A stretch of 64,000 bases of DNA from Janthinobacterium sp. CG3. GTDB taxonomy: Bacteria > Pseudomonadota > Gammaproteobacteria > Burkholderiales > Burkholderiaceae_D. The notes under the pieces were generated by a model that was given only the letters and a program-made list of their open reading frames with translations, was not told where the DNA came from and made no database searches. The stretch covers positions 5,281,125-5,345,124 of the forward strand of contig NZ_KB467824.1 of the NCBI RefSeq assembly GCF_000344615.1, in the 5' to 3' direction. Shown here piece after piece: positions 17,921-26,605 of this stretch; the stretch's first letter is position 1, and each line of letters starts with the position of its first letter. A program made the translations under genes and the position numbers.

Positions 17921-19609
17921 CTAGCGGGGCTGCCTGCCGCGGCGTATCTGCCACGACAGCACGATCAGCGGCAGCACGCCGACGGCGACGATGGCCAGCG
18001 CCGCCGTCGACGCCTCGGCCAGCCGCTCGTCCGACGCCAGCGTGTAGGTTTGCGTGGCCAGCGTATCGAAATTGAAAGGCCGCATCACCAGGGTGGCCGG
18101 CAACTCCTTCATCACGTCGACAAACACCAGCAGCGCCGCCGTCAGCATGCCGCCGCCCAGCAGCGGCAGATGCACGCGCCGCAGCGTCGCCATCGGCCCG
18201 AGTCCGAGCGAGCGCGCGGCGTCGTCCATGTTGCCGGTGATTTTCGCCAGGCTGGTGTCGACGGTGCGCAGCGACACCGCCAGGAAGCGTACCAGGTAGG
18301 CGTAGATCAGCGCGCCCACGCCCCCGGTCAGCAGCAAGCCGGGGTTGTGGCCGCTCACGGCCAGCAGCGCCGTCGACAGCCAATTGTCGAGCTGCGACAC
18401 CGGGATCAGCACGCCGACGGCGATCACCGAGCCGGGCACCGCGTAGCCCAGGCCGACCGCGCGCCTGGCCAGGCGCAGCGGCCAGTGCCGCGACACGCGC
18501 CCGGCGTAGGCGATCAGCACGGCCAGCGCGACGGCGATGGCGGCCGTCAGCGCCGCCACCAGGAAGCTGTTGCGCGCCAGCTCGACGAAGCGTTCGCCGA
18601 ACTCGGCGTCGCCGCTGCGCAGCGCCATGTCCAGCAACATCCCCGCCGGCAGCAGGAAACCCAGCGCCAGCGGCAGCAGGCAGGCGGCGAAGGCGGCCAG
18701 CGCGCGCCAGCCGCGCAGGCGCCGGTTCGACTGCGGCCGGTTGCGCCCGGTGGTGTTGTGGAAGCGGGCGCGCCCGCGCGAGAGGCGCTCGGCCAGCAGC
18801 AGCAGCGCGACGAAGCCGAGCAGGGCCGCCGCCAGTTGCGCCGCGGCGACCCGGTCGCCGAGCGCGAACCAGGCCCGGTAGATGCCGGTGGTGAAGGTGG
18901 GCACGCCGAAGTAGGAGACGGCGCCGTAGTCGGCCAGGGTTTCCATCAGCGCCAGCGCGGCGCCGGTGGCGATGGCCGTGCGCGCCAGCGGCACCGAAAT
19001 GCGCCAGAAGCTTTGCCAGGCCCCCAGTCCGAGCGAGCGGCCCACTTCCAGCATGCCGCTGGCGCGCTCGAGGAAGGCGGCGCGCGCCAGCAGATACACG
19101 TAGGGGTAGAGCACGAAGACGAACACCAGCACCGCGCCGCCGGCGCTGCGCACGTCCGGGAACCAGTAGCCGCCGGCCTCCCAGCCGCCGGCCGCGCGCA
19201 GCCAGGTCTGCACCGGGCCGACGAACTGCAAGGCGTCGGTGTAGGTGTAGGCCATGACATAGGCCGGCACGGCCAGCGGCAGTACCAGCGCCCACTCGAA
19301 CACGGCGCGGCCGGGGAAGTCGTGGATGCTGACCAGCCAGGCGGTGGCGACGCCGACCACGACGACGCCCAGCGCGACGCCGGCGCACAGGATCAGCGTG
19401 TTGGCGATGTAGCCGCCCAGTACCGTCGAGGCCAGATGCCGCCAGGTGTCGCCGGCGCCGCCGCGCAGCACGTTGGCCAGCACGCTGAGGATGGGCACGG
19501 CCAGCAGCGCGGCGACGGCCAGCGCGCAGCCGGCCAGCGGGGACGGGCCGCGGCGGCGCGGCGCGGCGCGGATGACGCTTGACGCGGATGTCGGCACGGC
19601 ACTCCTCAT
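17921..19609 (-). CDS. fbpB: Ferric iron ABC transporter, fused permease
   Basis: The 562-residue inner-membrane protein is a tandem permease with two binding-protein-dependent transport modules, each with about six membrane segments, as in FbpB/SfuB. Each half carries an EAA-like loop: EVGRSLGLGAWQSFWRISVP in the first and DDAARSLGLGPMATLRRVHLP in the second; these contact the ATPase. The ATG at 19609 is used. It is convergent with fbpA and divergent from fbpC, with only 47 bases between the two starts, where a Fur-like site and TATAAT lie. Confidence 0.94.
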   Translation of the reverse strand: MRSAVPTSASSVIRAAPRRRGPSPLAGCALAVAALLAVPILSVLANVLRGGAGDTWRHLASTVLGGYIANTLILCAGVALGVVVVGVATAWLVSIHDFPGRAVFEWALVLPLAVPAYVMAYTYTDALQFVGPVQTWLRAAGGWEAGGYWFPDVRSAGGAVLVFVFVLYPYVYLLARAAFLERASGMLEVGRSLGLGAWQSFWRISVPLARTAIATGAALALMETLADYGAVSYFGVPTFTTGIYRAWFALGDRVAAAQLAAALLGFVALLLLAERLSRGRARFHNTTGRNRPQSNRRLRGWRALAAFAACLLPLALGFLLPAGMLLDMALRSGDAEFGERFVELARNSFLVAALTAAIAVALAVLIAYAGRVSRHWPLRLARRAVGLGYAVPGSVIAVGVLIPVSQLDNWLSTALLAVSGHNPGLLLTGGVGALIYAYLVRFLAVSLRTVDTSLAKITGNMDDAARSLGLGPMATLRRVHLPLLGGGMLTAALLVFVDVMKELPATLVMRPFNFDTLATQTYTLASDERLAEASTAALAIVAVGVLPLIVLSWQIRRGRQPR

Positions 19610-19610
19610 T

Positions 19611-19628
19611 GAAAATGGGAATTATAAT
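19611..19628. promoter_or_regulatory. Candidate Fur box between fbpB and fbpC
   Basis: Three adjacent hexamers, GAAAAT GGGAAT TATAAT, match the Fur repeat unit GATAAT at 5, 4 and 5 of 6 positions. The site lies in the 47-base gap between divergent permease and ATPase genes. An outer inverted repeat (GAAAATGG at 19611, CCATTTTC at 19638) surrounds the gap. Confidence 0.45.
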
Positions 19629-19656
19629 AGACGATTGCCATTTTCCCCGCCGCCCC

Positions 19657-20712
19657 ATGCCCTTACTCGATCTGCAGCAGGTTTCCTACGCCTTCGGGCG
19701 CCGGCAGGTGCTCGACAAGCTGTCGTTCCAGTTGCAGGCCGGCAGCATCGCCTGTCTGCTGGGGCCGTCTGGTTGCGGAAAAACCACGGTGCTGCGCTGC
19801 ATCGCCGGTTTCGAGGCCGTCAGCGCCGGCCGCATCGCGTTGAACGGCGCACTGGTCAGCAGCGCCGGGTTGCACCTGGCCGCCGAGCGGCGCCGCATCG
19901 GCATGGTGTTCCAGGACTATGCGCTGTTCCCGCATTTGACGGTGGCCGCCAACATCGGCTTCGGCCTGCACGGCGGCGCCGCCGCCGCCCGCGCCGCCCG
20001 CGTCGCCGAATTGCTGGCCACGGTAGGCCTGGCCGGCCTGGGCGGCCAGTTCCCGCACGAGTTGTCGGGCGGCCAGCAGCAACGGGTGGCGCTGGCGCGC
20101 GCGCTGGCGCCGCGGCCGCGCCTGTTGCTGCTCGACGAACCGTTTTCCAACCTGGACGTGGATTTGCGCGAGCGCCTGGCGCTGGAGGTGCGCGGCATCC
20201 TGCGCGCCGAGGGCGCCACCGCGGTCATGGTGACGCACGACCAGCACGAGGCGTTTGCGATGGCCGATGAAATCGGCGTGATGCACGAGGGCCGCATCCA
20301 GCAGTGGGACACGCCCTACAATGTGTACCACCGGCCGGACAACCGCTTCGTCGCCGATTTCGTCGGCCAGGGGGTGTTCCTGCCGGGCGCGGTGCTGGCC
20401 GGCGGGCGCATCCAGATCGAACTGGGGGTGTTGCCGTCGCACAGCCTGGGCGCGGGCGCGGCGCCGGCCGGGCGCCGGGTCTGCGTGTTGCTGCGGCCCG
20501 ACGACGTGGTGCACGACGACGCCAGCGCGCTGCGCGCCGAGGTGGTGGCGAAGGCCTTCCGCGGCGCCGAGTTCCTCTACACGCTCAAGCTGGCCAGCGG
20601 CGCGCAACTGCTGTCGCTGGTGCCGAGCCACCACAACCACGCCATCGGCGAGCGCATCGGCATCGTGCTCGGCGTCGACCACGTGGTCGCCTTCGAGCAG
20701 CTCGCGGGTTAA
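19657..20712 (+). CDS. fbpC: Ferric iron ABC transporter, ATP-binding protein
   Basis: The 351-residue ATPase has Walker [10 protein letters not shown], the Q-loop [11 protein letters not shown], the signature [15 protein letters not shown], Walker [13 protein letters not shown] and the switch His in [14 protein letters not shown]-terminal TOBE-like domain (about 240-351) follows, as in FbpC. It energises import through the fused permease encoded divergently. The ATG at 19657 gives [14 protein letters not shown]; the frame further upstream overlaps the permease start. Confidence 0.94.
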   Translation: MPLLDLQQVSYAFGRRQVLDKLSFQLQAGSIACLLGPSGCGKTTVLRCIAGFEAVSAGRIALNGALVSSAGLHLAAERRRIGMVFQDYALFPHLTVAANIGFGLHGGAAAARAARVAELLATVGLAGLGGQFPHELSGGQQQRVALARALAPRPRLLLLDEPFSNLDVDLRERLALEVRGILRAEGATAVMVTHDQHEAFAMADEIGVMHEGRIQQWDTPYNVYHRPDNRFVADFVGQGVFLPGAVLAGGRIQIELGVLPSHSLGAGAAPAGRRVCVLLRPDDVVHDDASALRAEVVAKAFRGAEFLYTLKLASGAQLLSLVPSHHNHAIGERIGIVLGVDHVVAFEQLAG

Positions 20713-20982
20713 TTCATCCGCGGGGGGCGCCCCGAACCGGTCGGCACACTCGCCGACGCGTTTGGCGGGCGGGCGCCTGATGTTTTCCGATCGCTGCATA
20801 TGATAGCGCGATACGGCCTGATCGGGAGGGTCGGGCAAGGCCGTGTCGTCCAGCCGGAAGCGTTGGCCGAGCATGTTTTAGTCGCGTTCGCCCAAGGCGG
20901 CGATCCGGGCGCGGCCAGCGCATGCCATGCCGTCCGGTCCTCAGACATTTTTCTAACAGCAAGATCCCCGCCGCTTGCAACC

Positions 20983-21879
20983 TTACTCCAAATTCTGCAC
21001 CTGCTCGCGCATCTGTTCGATCAGCAGCTTCAGGTCCATCGACGCGTCGGCCAGCTCCTTGACCGAGGCCTTGGCGCCCAGCGTGTTCGCTTCCCGGTTC
21101 AGTTCCTGCATCATGAAGTCGAGCCGTTTGCCGACCTGGCCGCCTTTTTTCATGATGTGGCGGGTCTCGGCCAAGTGCGCCGACAGGCGCGCCAGCTCCT
21201 CGGCGACGTCGATGCGGATGCCGTACAGGATCACTTCCTGGCGGATGCGTTCCATCGCGTCCTGGCGCGAGTTGGCCGAATTCGAGGCCATGCCCAGCGC
21301 GTCCTGCATGCGTTCGATGGCTTTTTGCTGGAAGGCGGCGACCACCTGCGGCATCAGCGGCGTGATGCGCTTGACGATCGCCTCCATCGCGTCGATGCGC
21401 GACACCAGCACCGCCTCGAGCGCGGCGCCCTCGCGCCGGCGGCTCTCGACGAAGGCCGTCACGGTGCGCTTGCCGAGCGCGCCGACGTCGGCCTGCAGCG
21501 ACTCCTGGCCCACTTGCGCCTCTTCGATCACGCCGGGCCAGCGCAGCAGCTCGGCCACCGACATCACCGGCGCCGAGGCGAAGTGCTGGGCGATTTCGCC
21601 CTGCATGCGCGCCAGCTCGGCCAGCAGCGCGGTGTTCAGCGCCTGGGTGCCGGGGCTGGCGGCCTTGCGTCCAAAGCTCAGCCGCACCTCGACCTTGCCG
21701 CGGGTGACGGCGGCCATGACGGCCGTGCGCAGGTCCGGTTCGAGCGCGCGCAAATCGTCGTTGATGCGAAATTGCAAATCGAGAAAGCGCGAATTGACAC
21801 TCTTGATTTCAATTGTTAGTGTGCCCGCCGCGCTCTCGCTGGTGGCGACCGCGTAACCTGTCATGCTTGAAATGCTCAA
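20983..21879 (-). CDS. yicC: YicC family endoribonuclease-like protein
   Basis: The 298-residue protein has the YicC signature at both ends: SSMTGYAVATSE with IEIKSVNSRFLDLQFR near the N-terminus, and GKRLDFMMQELNREANTLGAKA with a C-terminal LLIEQMREQVQNLE. YicC has been linked to RNA turnover and stationary-phase survival. The family usually starts a few residues before SMTGYA, which favours the TTG at 21879 (MSISSMTGYA); the ATG at 21864 is the alternative. It is divergent from the kinase gene. Confidence 0.9.
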   Translation of the reverse strand: MSISSMTGYAVATSESAAGTLTIEIKSVNSRFLDLQFRINDDLRALEPDLRTAVMAAVTRGKVEVRLSFGRKAASPGTQALNTALLAELARMQGEIAQHFASAPVMSVAELLRWPGVIEEAQVGQESLQADVGALGKRTVTAFVESRRREGAALEAVLVSRIDAMEAIVKRITPLMPQVVAAFQQKAIERMQDALGMASNSANSRQDAMERIRQEVILYGIRIDVAEELARLSAHLAETRHIMKKGGQVGKRLDFMMQELNREANTLGAKASVKELADASMDLKLLIEQMREQVQNLE

Positions 21880-21952
21880 TGGAGTCCCCGGTTTTATCTT
21901 TACAATACAGTATTTTATACACACAATCGTGCAGGTTAATGCAAGGAAACCC

Positions 21953-22954
21953 ATGGCTGCACAAAACAACGCCGCGCTGCCGGATGGCCTGGAAATTGCT
22001 GGATACCGCATTGTAAAGAAAATTGCGTCCGGCGGGTTCAGTATTGTATATCTGGCCGAAGACGCCGAGGGCGGCGCGGTGGCGATCAAGGAGTACCTGC
22101 CGAGCGCGCTGGCGCTGCGCCAGCCGGGCCAGCTCGCGCCGAGCATTTCCAAGGCCCACCTGCCGGTGTTCCGCATCGGCCTGAAGTGCTTTTTCGAGGA
22201 GGGCCGGGCGCTGGCGCGCATCGCCCACCCGAACGTGGTGCGGGTGCTGAATTTTTTCCGCGCCAACGACACCGTCTACATGGTCATGGCCTACGAGTCC
22301 GGCTATTCGCTGCAGGAGCACATCGCGCGCCAGCGCAACAAGGGCAGCAAGCTCGGCGAGGCCTTCATCCGGCAGATCTTCATCCAGGTGCTGAACGGCC
22401 TGCGCGAGGTGCACGCCAGCCACCTGCTGCACCTGGACCTGAAGCCGGCCAACATCTACCTGCGCACCGACGGCACGCCGATCCTGCTGGACTTCGGCGC
22501 GGCGCGGCAAAGCTTCAACGCCGACCTGCCGGCGCTAACGCCGATGTACACGCCCGGCTTCGCCCCGCCCGAGCTGTACCAGAAGGGCGCCAGCCTGGGG
22601 CCGTGGTCGGACGTCTACAGCATCGGCGCGGCGATGTTCGCCTGCATGGTCGGCTCGCCGCCGCAGCCGGCCGACCAGCGCCGCGGCGACGACAAGATGG
22701 CCGAGCATTTCGCCCGCCTCGACGGCGCCTATTCGGCCGAGCTGGTGCAACTGGTGCGCGCCTGCCTGATGAGCGAGGTGCTGGCGCGCCCGCAAAGCTT
22801 GTTCGCGCTGCAGAAGGTGCTGCTGGCGGCGCCGGCGGCGCGGCCGGCCGCCGGCGCGCTGGCGCGCTGGTCGGCGCGCCTGCGCGCGCTGGCCGGGCGC
22901 CTGGGCCGGCCCGGGGCGGGCGGCGGCGCCGCGCCGAACACCCGGCAATCCTGA
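21953..22954 (+). CDS. Serine/threonine protein kinase (Hanks type)
   Basis: The 333-residue soluble kinase has a full set of catalytic motifs: the glycine loop IASGGFSIVYLA, Lys46 in AVAIKEYL, the catalytic loop HLDLKPANIYL (Asp162, Asn167), DFG at 180-182, and APPEL in the activation segment. The usual HRD reads HLD, so it is a non-RD-type kinase. No membrane segment follows the domain; the last 50 residues are Ala/Arg-rich. AAGGA precedes the ATG at 21953. The PP2C phosphatase gene begins 26 bases after its stop, so the two form a kinase-phosphatase pair. Confidence 0.94.
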   Translation: MAAQNNAALPDGLEIAGYRIVKKIASGGFSIVYLAEDAEGGAVAIKEYLPSALALRQPGQLAPSISKAHLPVFRIGLKCFFEEGRALARIAHPNVVRVLNFFRANDTVYMVMAYESGYSLQEHIARQRNKGSKLGEAFIRQIFIQVLNGLREVHASHLLHLDLKPANIYLRTDGTPILLDFGAARQSFNADLPALTPMYTPGFAPPELYQKGASLGPWSDVYSIGAAMFACMVGSPPQPADQRRGDDKMAEHFARLDGAYSAELVQLVRACLMSEVLARPQSLFALQKVLLAAPAARPAAGALARWSARLRALAGRLGRPGAGGGAAPNTRQS

Positions 22955-22980
22955 CGCACCCCATTTTCAAGAGGCAACGT

Positions 22981-23925
22981 ATGCAATTCTCCGTCTACCA
23001 GGAAAGCCATCTCGGCGGCCGCAAGGTCAACCAGGACCGCATGGGCTACAGTTTCACCCGCGACGCGCTGCTGTTGGTGCTGGCCGACGGCATGGGCGGC
23101 CACCTGCACGGCGAAATCGCCGCCCAACTGACCTTGCAAGTGATCTCGCAGCGCTTCCAGCAGCACGCCACGCCCTACGTCAAGGGGCCCGAGCGCTTCC
23201 TCGAGGAGAGCCTGCTGGCGGCGCACCAGGAAATCCACCGCTACCGCCTGGCCCACAACCTGGCCGAGGCGCCGCGCACCACCGTGGTGGCCTGCCTGAT
23301 CCAGTTCAACTCGGCCACCTGGGCCCACTGCGGCGACTCGCGCCTGTATTGGATGCGCGGCGGGCAGATCCTGGCGCGCACGCGCGACCACTCGCACGTC
23401 GAGTCGCTGATCGCCAAGGGCCTGGCGGCGCCGTCCGAGCGCGCCACCCACCCCGACCGCAACAAGCTCTACAACTGCCTGGGCGCGACCGCGCTGCCGA
23501 AGATCGACTTGTCCGGCCGCGCCAGCCTGCTGCCGGGCGACCAGATGTTATTATGCTCGGATGGATTGTGGGCGATGCTGCCGGACCAGGACCTGGCCGA
23601 ACGCATGCACGCGCAAACGGTGGTGCGCGCGGTGCCCGACATGCTCAGCGCGGCGTTGGCGCTGGCCGGGCGCCACGCCGACAACGCGACCGCGCTGGCG
23701 ATCATGTGGCAGGGTAGTAGCGTGGTCGACAGCGCCAACAGCGTCGCCGCCGGCGACGCCAGCGTGATCTCGACCGAGGCGCTGCCGCAGGACCTGGTCG
23801 GCTCGACCATCCAGGGCATGCCGGCGCCGCCGGCCGCGGCCGACGCCTTCGACGACGACGAGATCGAGCGCGCCATCGCCGAAATCCGCGGCGCCATAGA
23901 AAAATCATCCCAAGTACTTAAATAA
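22981..23925 (+). CDS. PP2C-type protein phosphatase
   Basis: The 314-residue protein has the metal-binding motifs of bacterial PP2C enzymes: NQDRMGY, VLADGMGGH, HCGDSRLYW, LLCSDGLW and ADNATALAI. The catalytic domain covers about residues 1-245; a 65-residue acidic tail follows (AFDDDEIERAIAEIRGAI) whose role is unknown. It most likely removes phosphates placed by the neighbouring kinase. RNase PH follows 18 bases later on the same strand. Confidence 0.94.
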   Translation: MQFSVYQESHLGGRKVNQDRMGYSFTRDALLLVLADGMGGHLHGEIAAQLTLQVISQRFQQHATPYVKGPERFLEESLLAAHQEIHRYRLAHNLAEAPRTTVVACLIQFNSATWAHCGDSRLYWMRGGQILARTRDHSHVESLIAKGLAAPSERATHPDRNKLYNCLGATALPKIDLSGRASLLPGDQMLLCSDGLWAMLPDQDLAERMHAQTVVRAVPDMLSAALALAGRHADNATALAIMWQGSSVVDSANSVAAGDASVISTEALPQDLVGSTIQGMPAPPAAADAFDDDEIERAIAEIRGAIEKSSQVLK

Positions 23926-23943
23926 CAAACCAGGAAGCCAACC

Positions 23944-24678
23944 ATGTCATTTGAAACACGTCCCAGCGGCCGCGCCGTCGATGCGCTGCGCGCCATCCGC
24001 CTGAGCCGCCACTACACCAAGCACGCCGAGGGGTCGGTGCTGATCGAATGCGGCGACACCAAGGTCATTTGCACCGCCAGCATCGAGGACAAGGTGCCGG
24101 GCTTTTTGCGCGGCAAGGGGCAGGGCTGGCTGACGGCCGAATACGGCATGCTGCCGCGCTCGACGCACACGCGCATGGACCGCGAGGCCGCGCGCGGCAA
24201 GCAGTCCGGCCGGACCCAGGAGATCCAGCGCCTGATCGGCCGCTCGCTGCGCGCCGCCTTCGACCTGCAGGCCTTCGGCGAGCGCACGCTGCACCTGGAC
24301 TGCGACGTGATCCAGGCCGACGGCGGCACCCGCACCGCCTCGATCACCGGCGCCATGGTGGCCGCGCACGACGCCTTCGCGCAACTGGTGGCGCGCGGCG
24401 CGATCGACGCGCTGCCGTTGAAAAGCTTCGTCGCGGCGATCTCGGTGGGCGTCTACCAGGGCATGCCGGTGCTCGACCTCGACTACGTCGAGGATGCCGG
24501 CTGCGACACCGACATGAACGTCGTCATGACCGAGGCCGGCCACTTCATCGAAGTGCAGGGCACCGCCGAGGGCGTCGCCTTCGACCGCGCCGGCATGAAC
24601 CGGCTGCTGGACCTGGCGCAGGGCGGCATCGCCGACCTGATCCGCATGCAAAAACAGGCGCTCGGCCTGGGCGTATAA
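23944..24678 (+). CDS. rph: Ribonuclease PH
   Basis: The 244-residue phosphorolytic exoribonuclease trims the 3-prime ends of tRNA precursors. Characteristic segments are [51 protein letters not shown] and the phosphate/metal-binding [19 protein letters not shown]. Length is full. It follows the phosphatase gene closely and is separated from rdgB by a degenerate REP-type palindrome. Confidence 0.97.
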   Translation: MSFETRPSGRAVDALRAIRLSRHYTKHAEGSVLIECGDTKVICTASIEDKVPGFLRGKGQGWLTAEYGMLPRSTHTRMDREAARGKQSGRTQEIQRLIGRSLRAAFDLQAFGERTLHLDCDVIQADGGTRTASITGAMVAAHDAFAQLVARGAIDALPLKSFVAAISVGVYQGMPVLDLDYVEDAGCDTDMNVVMTEAGHFIEVQGTAEGVAFDRAGMNRLLDLAQGGIADLIRMQKQALGLGV

Positions 24679-24688
24679 AAAACAGCAA

Positions 24689-24741
24689 GGGGACAGGCCA
24701 CGCTCCAGGAAAATCTTTCTTGGAAATCGTGGTCTGTCCCC
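24689..24741. repeat. REP-type palindrome, degenerate solo copy
   Basis: This is an imperfect version of the palindrome that flanks the RAYT gene. The right arm keeps GGAAATCGTGGTCTGTCCCC intact, while the left arm has several changes (GGACAGGCCACGCTCC). It lies between rph and rdgB, 11 kb from the transposase gene. Confidence 0.9.
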
Positions 24742-24768
24742 GGTTTGCACTCCTACATCGACATTTTC

Positions 24769-25353
24769 ATGACACAACAACTGATCCTCGCTTCCAACAA
24801 CGCCGGCAAACTCAAGGAATTCAACGAGCTGCTCGCCACCGTCGGCTTCGCCGCGCGCGCGCAGGGCGAATTCGACGTGCCGGAGGCCGACGAGCCCTTC
24901 GCCACCTTCGTCGAAAACGCGCTGCACAAGGCGCGCCACGCGGCGCGCCTGACCGGCCTGCCGGCGCTGGCCGACGACTCCGGCGTGTGCGCCAACGCGC
25001 TCGGCGGCGCCCCCGGCGTGTATTCGGCGCGCTACGCCGGCGAGCCGAAGTCGGACGCCCGCAACAGCGCCAAACTGGTCGCCGACCTGGCGCCGCACGC
25101 CGACAAGTCGGCGTATTATTACTGCGTGCTGGTGTTCGTGCGCCACGCCGACGACCCGCAGCCGGTGATCGCCGACGGCCGCTGGCACGGCCGGATCGTC
25201 GCCGCGCCGCGCGGCGCCGGCGGCTTCGGCTACGACCCGCATTTCTGGCTGCCGGAGCTGGACAAGTGCGCCGCCGAACTCACGGCCGACGCGAAAAACG
25301 CGCTGTCGCACCGCGGCCAGGCGCTGCGCGAATTAATCGAGAAACTGCGATGA
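24769..25353 (+). CDS. rdgB: XTP/dITP diphosphatase (RdgB/HAM1)
   Basis: The 194-residue house-cleaning enzyme hydrolyses non-canonical purine nucleoside triphosphates to monophosphates. Motifs: LILASNNAGKLKEF at the N-terminus, VENALHKARHAA, LADDSGVCANALGGAPGVYSAR and GFGYDPHFWLP. The ATG at 24769 gives MTQQLILASNN; the frame upstream enters the palindromic repeat. Its stop overlaps the hemW start (ATGA). Confidence 0.96.
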   Translation: MTQQLILASNNAGKLKEFNELLATVGFAARAQGEFDVPEADEPFATFVENALHKARHAARLTGLPALADDSGVCANALGGAPGVYSARYAGEPKSDARNSAKLVADLAPHADKSAYYYCVLVFVRHADDPQPVIADGRWHGRIVAAPRGAGGFGYDPHFWLPELDKCAAELTADAKNALSHRGQALRELIEKLR

Positions 25354-26588
25354 TTCCTATCAAACTGCACGGCGCCGCCAGCAAGCCCGGTCCGTCCAGC
25401 GCCGCCGCCGGCGCGCTGAAGTACCTGCAGCCGGGCGCGCTGAACCTGGCGGCGCTGCCGCCGCTGTCGCTGTACATCCATTTTCCGTGGTGCGTCAAAA
25501 AGTGCCCGTACTGCGACTTCAATTCGCACGAGGTGCGCGGCGGCTTCCCCGAGCGGGAGTACCTGGACGCGCTGCGGCTGGACTTGGAGATGGCGCTGCC
25601 GCTGATCTGGGGCCGCAAGATCTACACCATCTTCATCGGCGGCGGCACGCCCAGCCTGATGTCGGCGGCCGGCCTGGACCGGCTGATGTCGGACGTGCGC
25701 ACGCTGCTGCCGCTGGACGGCGCGGTCGAGGTGACGATGGAGGCCAACCCCGGCACCTTCGAAGCTGAAAAGTTCAAGTCCTACCGCGCCAGCGGCGTCA
25801 ACCGCCTGTCGATCGGCATCCAAAGCTTCAACGGCCGCCATTTGCAGGCGCTGGGGCGGATCCACGACGACCACGAGGCGCGCCGCGCGGTCGAGATCGC
25901 GCAGGCCAACTTCGACAATTTCAACCTCGACCTGATGTACGCGCTGCCGTCGCAAACGCTGGCCGAGGCCAGGCTGGACCTGGAGACGGCGCTGTCGTTC
26001 GCGCCGCCGCACCTGTCGCTGTACCACCTGACGCTGGAGCCGAACACGCTGTTCGCCAAGTACCCGCCGGTGGTGCCGGACGACGACGCCAGCGCCGACA
26101 TGCAGGACATGATCGCCGAGATCAGCAAGGCGGCCGGCTTCGGCCAGTACGAGGTGTCGGCCTACGCCCAGCCGGGCCGGCGCGCGCGCCACAACCTGAA
26201 CTACTGGGAGTTCGGCGACTACCTCGGCATCGGCGCCGGCGCCCACTCGAAGATCTCGTTCCCGCACCGGGTGCTGCGCCAGGCCCGCTACAAGCAGCCG
26301 AAGGCCTACCTGGAGGCGGTGAAAAACGGCAATCCGGTGCAGGACGAGGCCGAGATCGGCCGCGACGACATGGGTTTCGAGTTCATGCTCAACACCTTGC
26401 GCCTGACCGGCGGCTTCCAGCCCCAGCTGTTCAGCGAGCGCACCGGCCTGTCGCTCAACGCCATCGAGCAGACCATGAACCAGGCCGAGGCCAAGGGCTT
26501 GCTGTACCGCGACCACCGGGTCATCCGTCCGACCGAGCTGGGCCAGCGCTTCCTCAACGACCTGCAGCAAATGTTCCTCGGCGCTTGA
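25350..26588 (+). CDS. hemW: Radical SAM protein HemW (heme chaperone)
   Basis: The 412-residue protein has the radical SAM cluster motif CVKKCPYCDF (CX3CX2C), the SAM-binding GGGTPS, and the HemW signature YLGIGAGAHS, with a C-terminal HemN-like domain. HemW proteins lack coproporphyrinogen dehydrogenase activity and are thought to insert heme into respiratory enzymes; older annotations call them HemN-like. The start overlaps rdgB by 4 bases, indicating cotranslation. About 35 N-terminal residues before the conserved LSLYIHFPWC are an Ala/Gly-rich extension. Confidence 0.93.
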   Translation: MIPIKLHGAASKPGPSSAAAGALKYLQPGALNLAALPPLSLYIHFPWCVKKCPYCDFNSHEVRGGFPEREYLDALRLDLEMALPLIWGRKIYTIFIGGGTPSLMSAAGLDRLMSDVRTLLPLDGAVEVTMEANPGTFEAEKFKSYRASGVNRLSIGIQSFNGRHLQALGRIHDDHEARRAVEIAQANFDNFNLDLMYALPSQTLAEARLDLETALSFAPPHLSLYHLTLEPNTLFAKYPPVVPDDDASADMQDMIAEISKAAGFGQYEVSAYAQPGRRARHNLNYWEFGDYLGIGAGAHSKISFPHRVLRQARYKQPKAYLEAVKNGNPVQDEAEIGRDDMGFEFMLNTLRLTGGFQPQLFSERTGLSLNAIEQTMNQAEAKGLLYRDHRVIRPTELGQRFLNDLQQMFLGA

Positions 26589-26605
26589 GGGGGGGCGGCG
26601 CGCCG

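Noticed and set aside
18050-19582. A 510-codon open frame opposite the iron permease
   Set aside because: Gln/Arg/His-rich shadow; the permease with two transport modules is the real gene.
20713-20982. Open frames in the gap between fbpC and yicC
   Set aside because: They have no ribosome binding site and Arg/Pro-rich content; I see no gene, repeat or clear terminator in this stretch.
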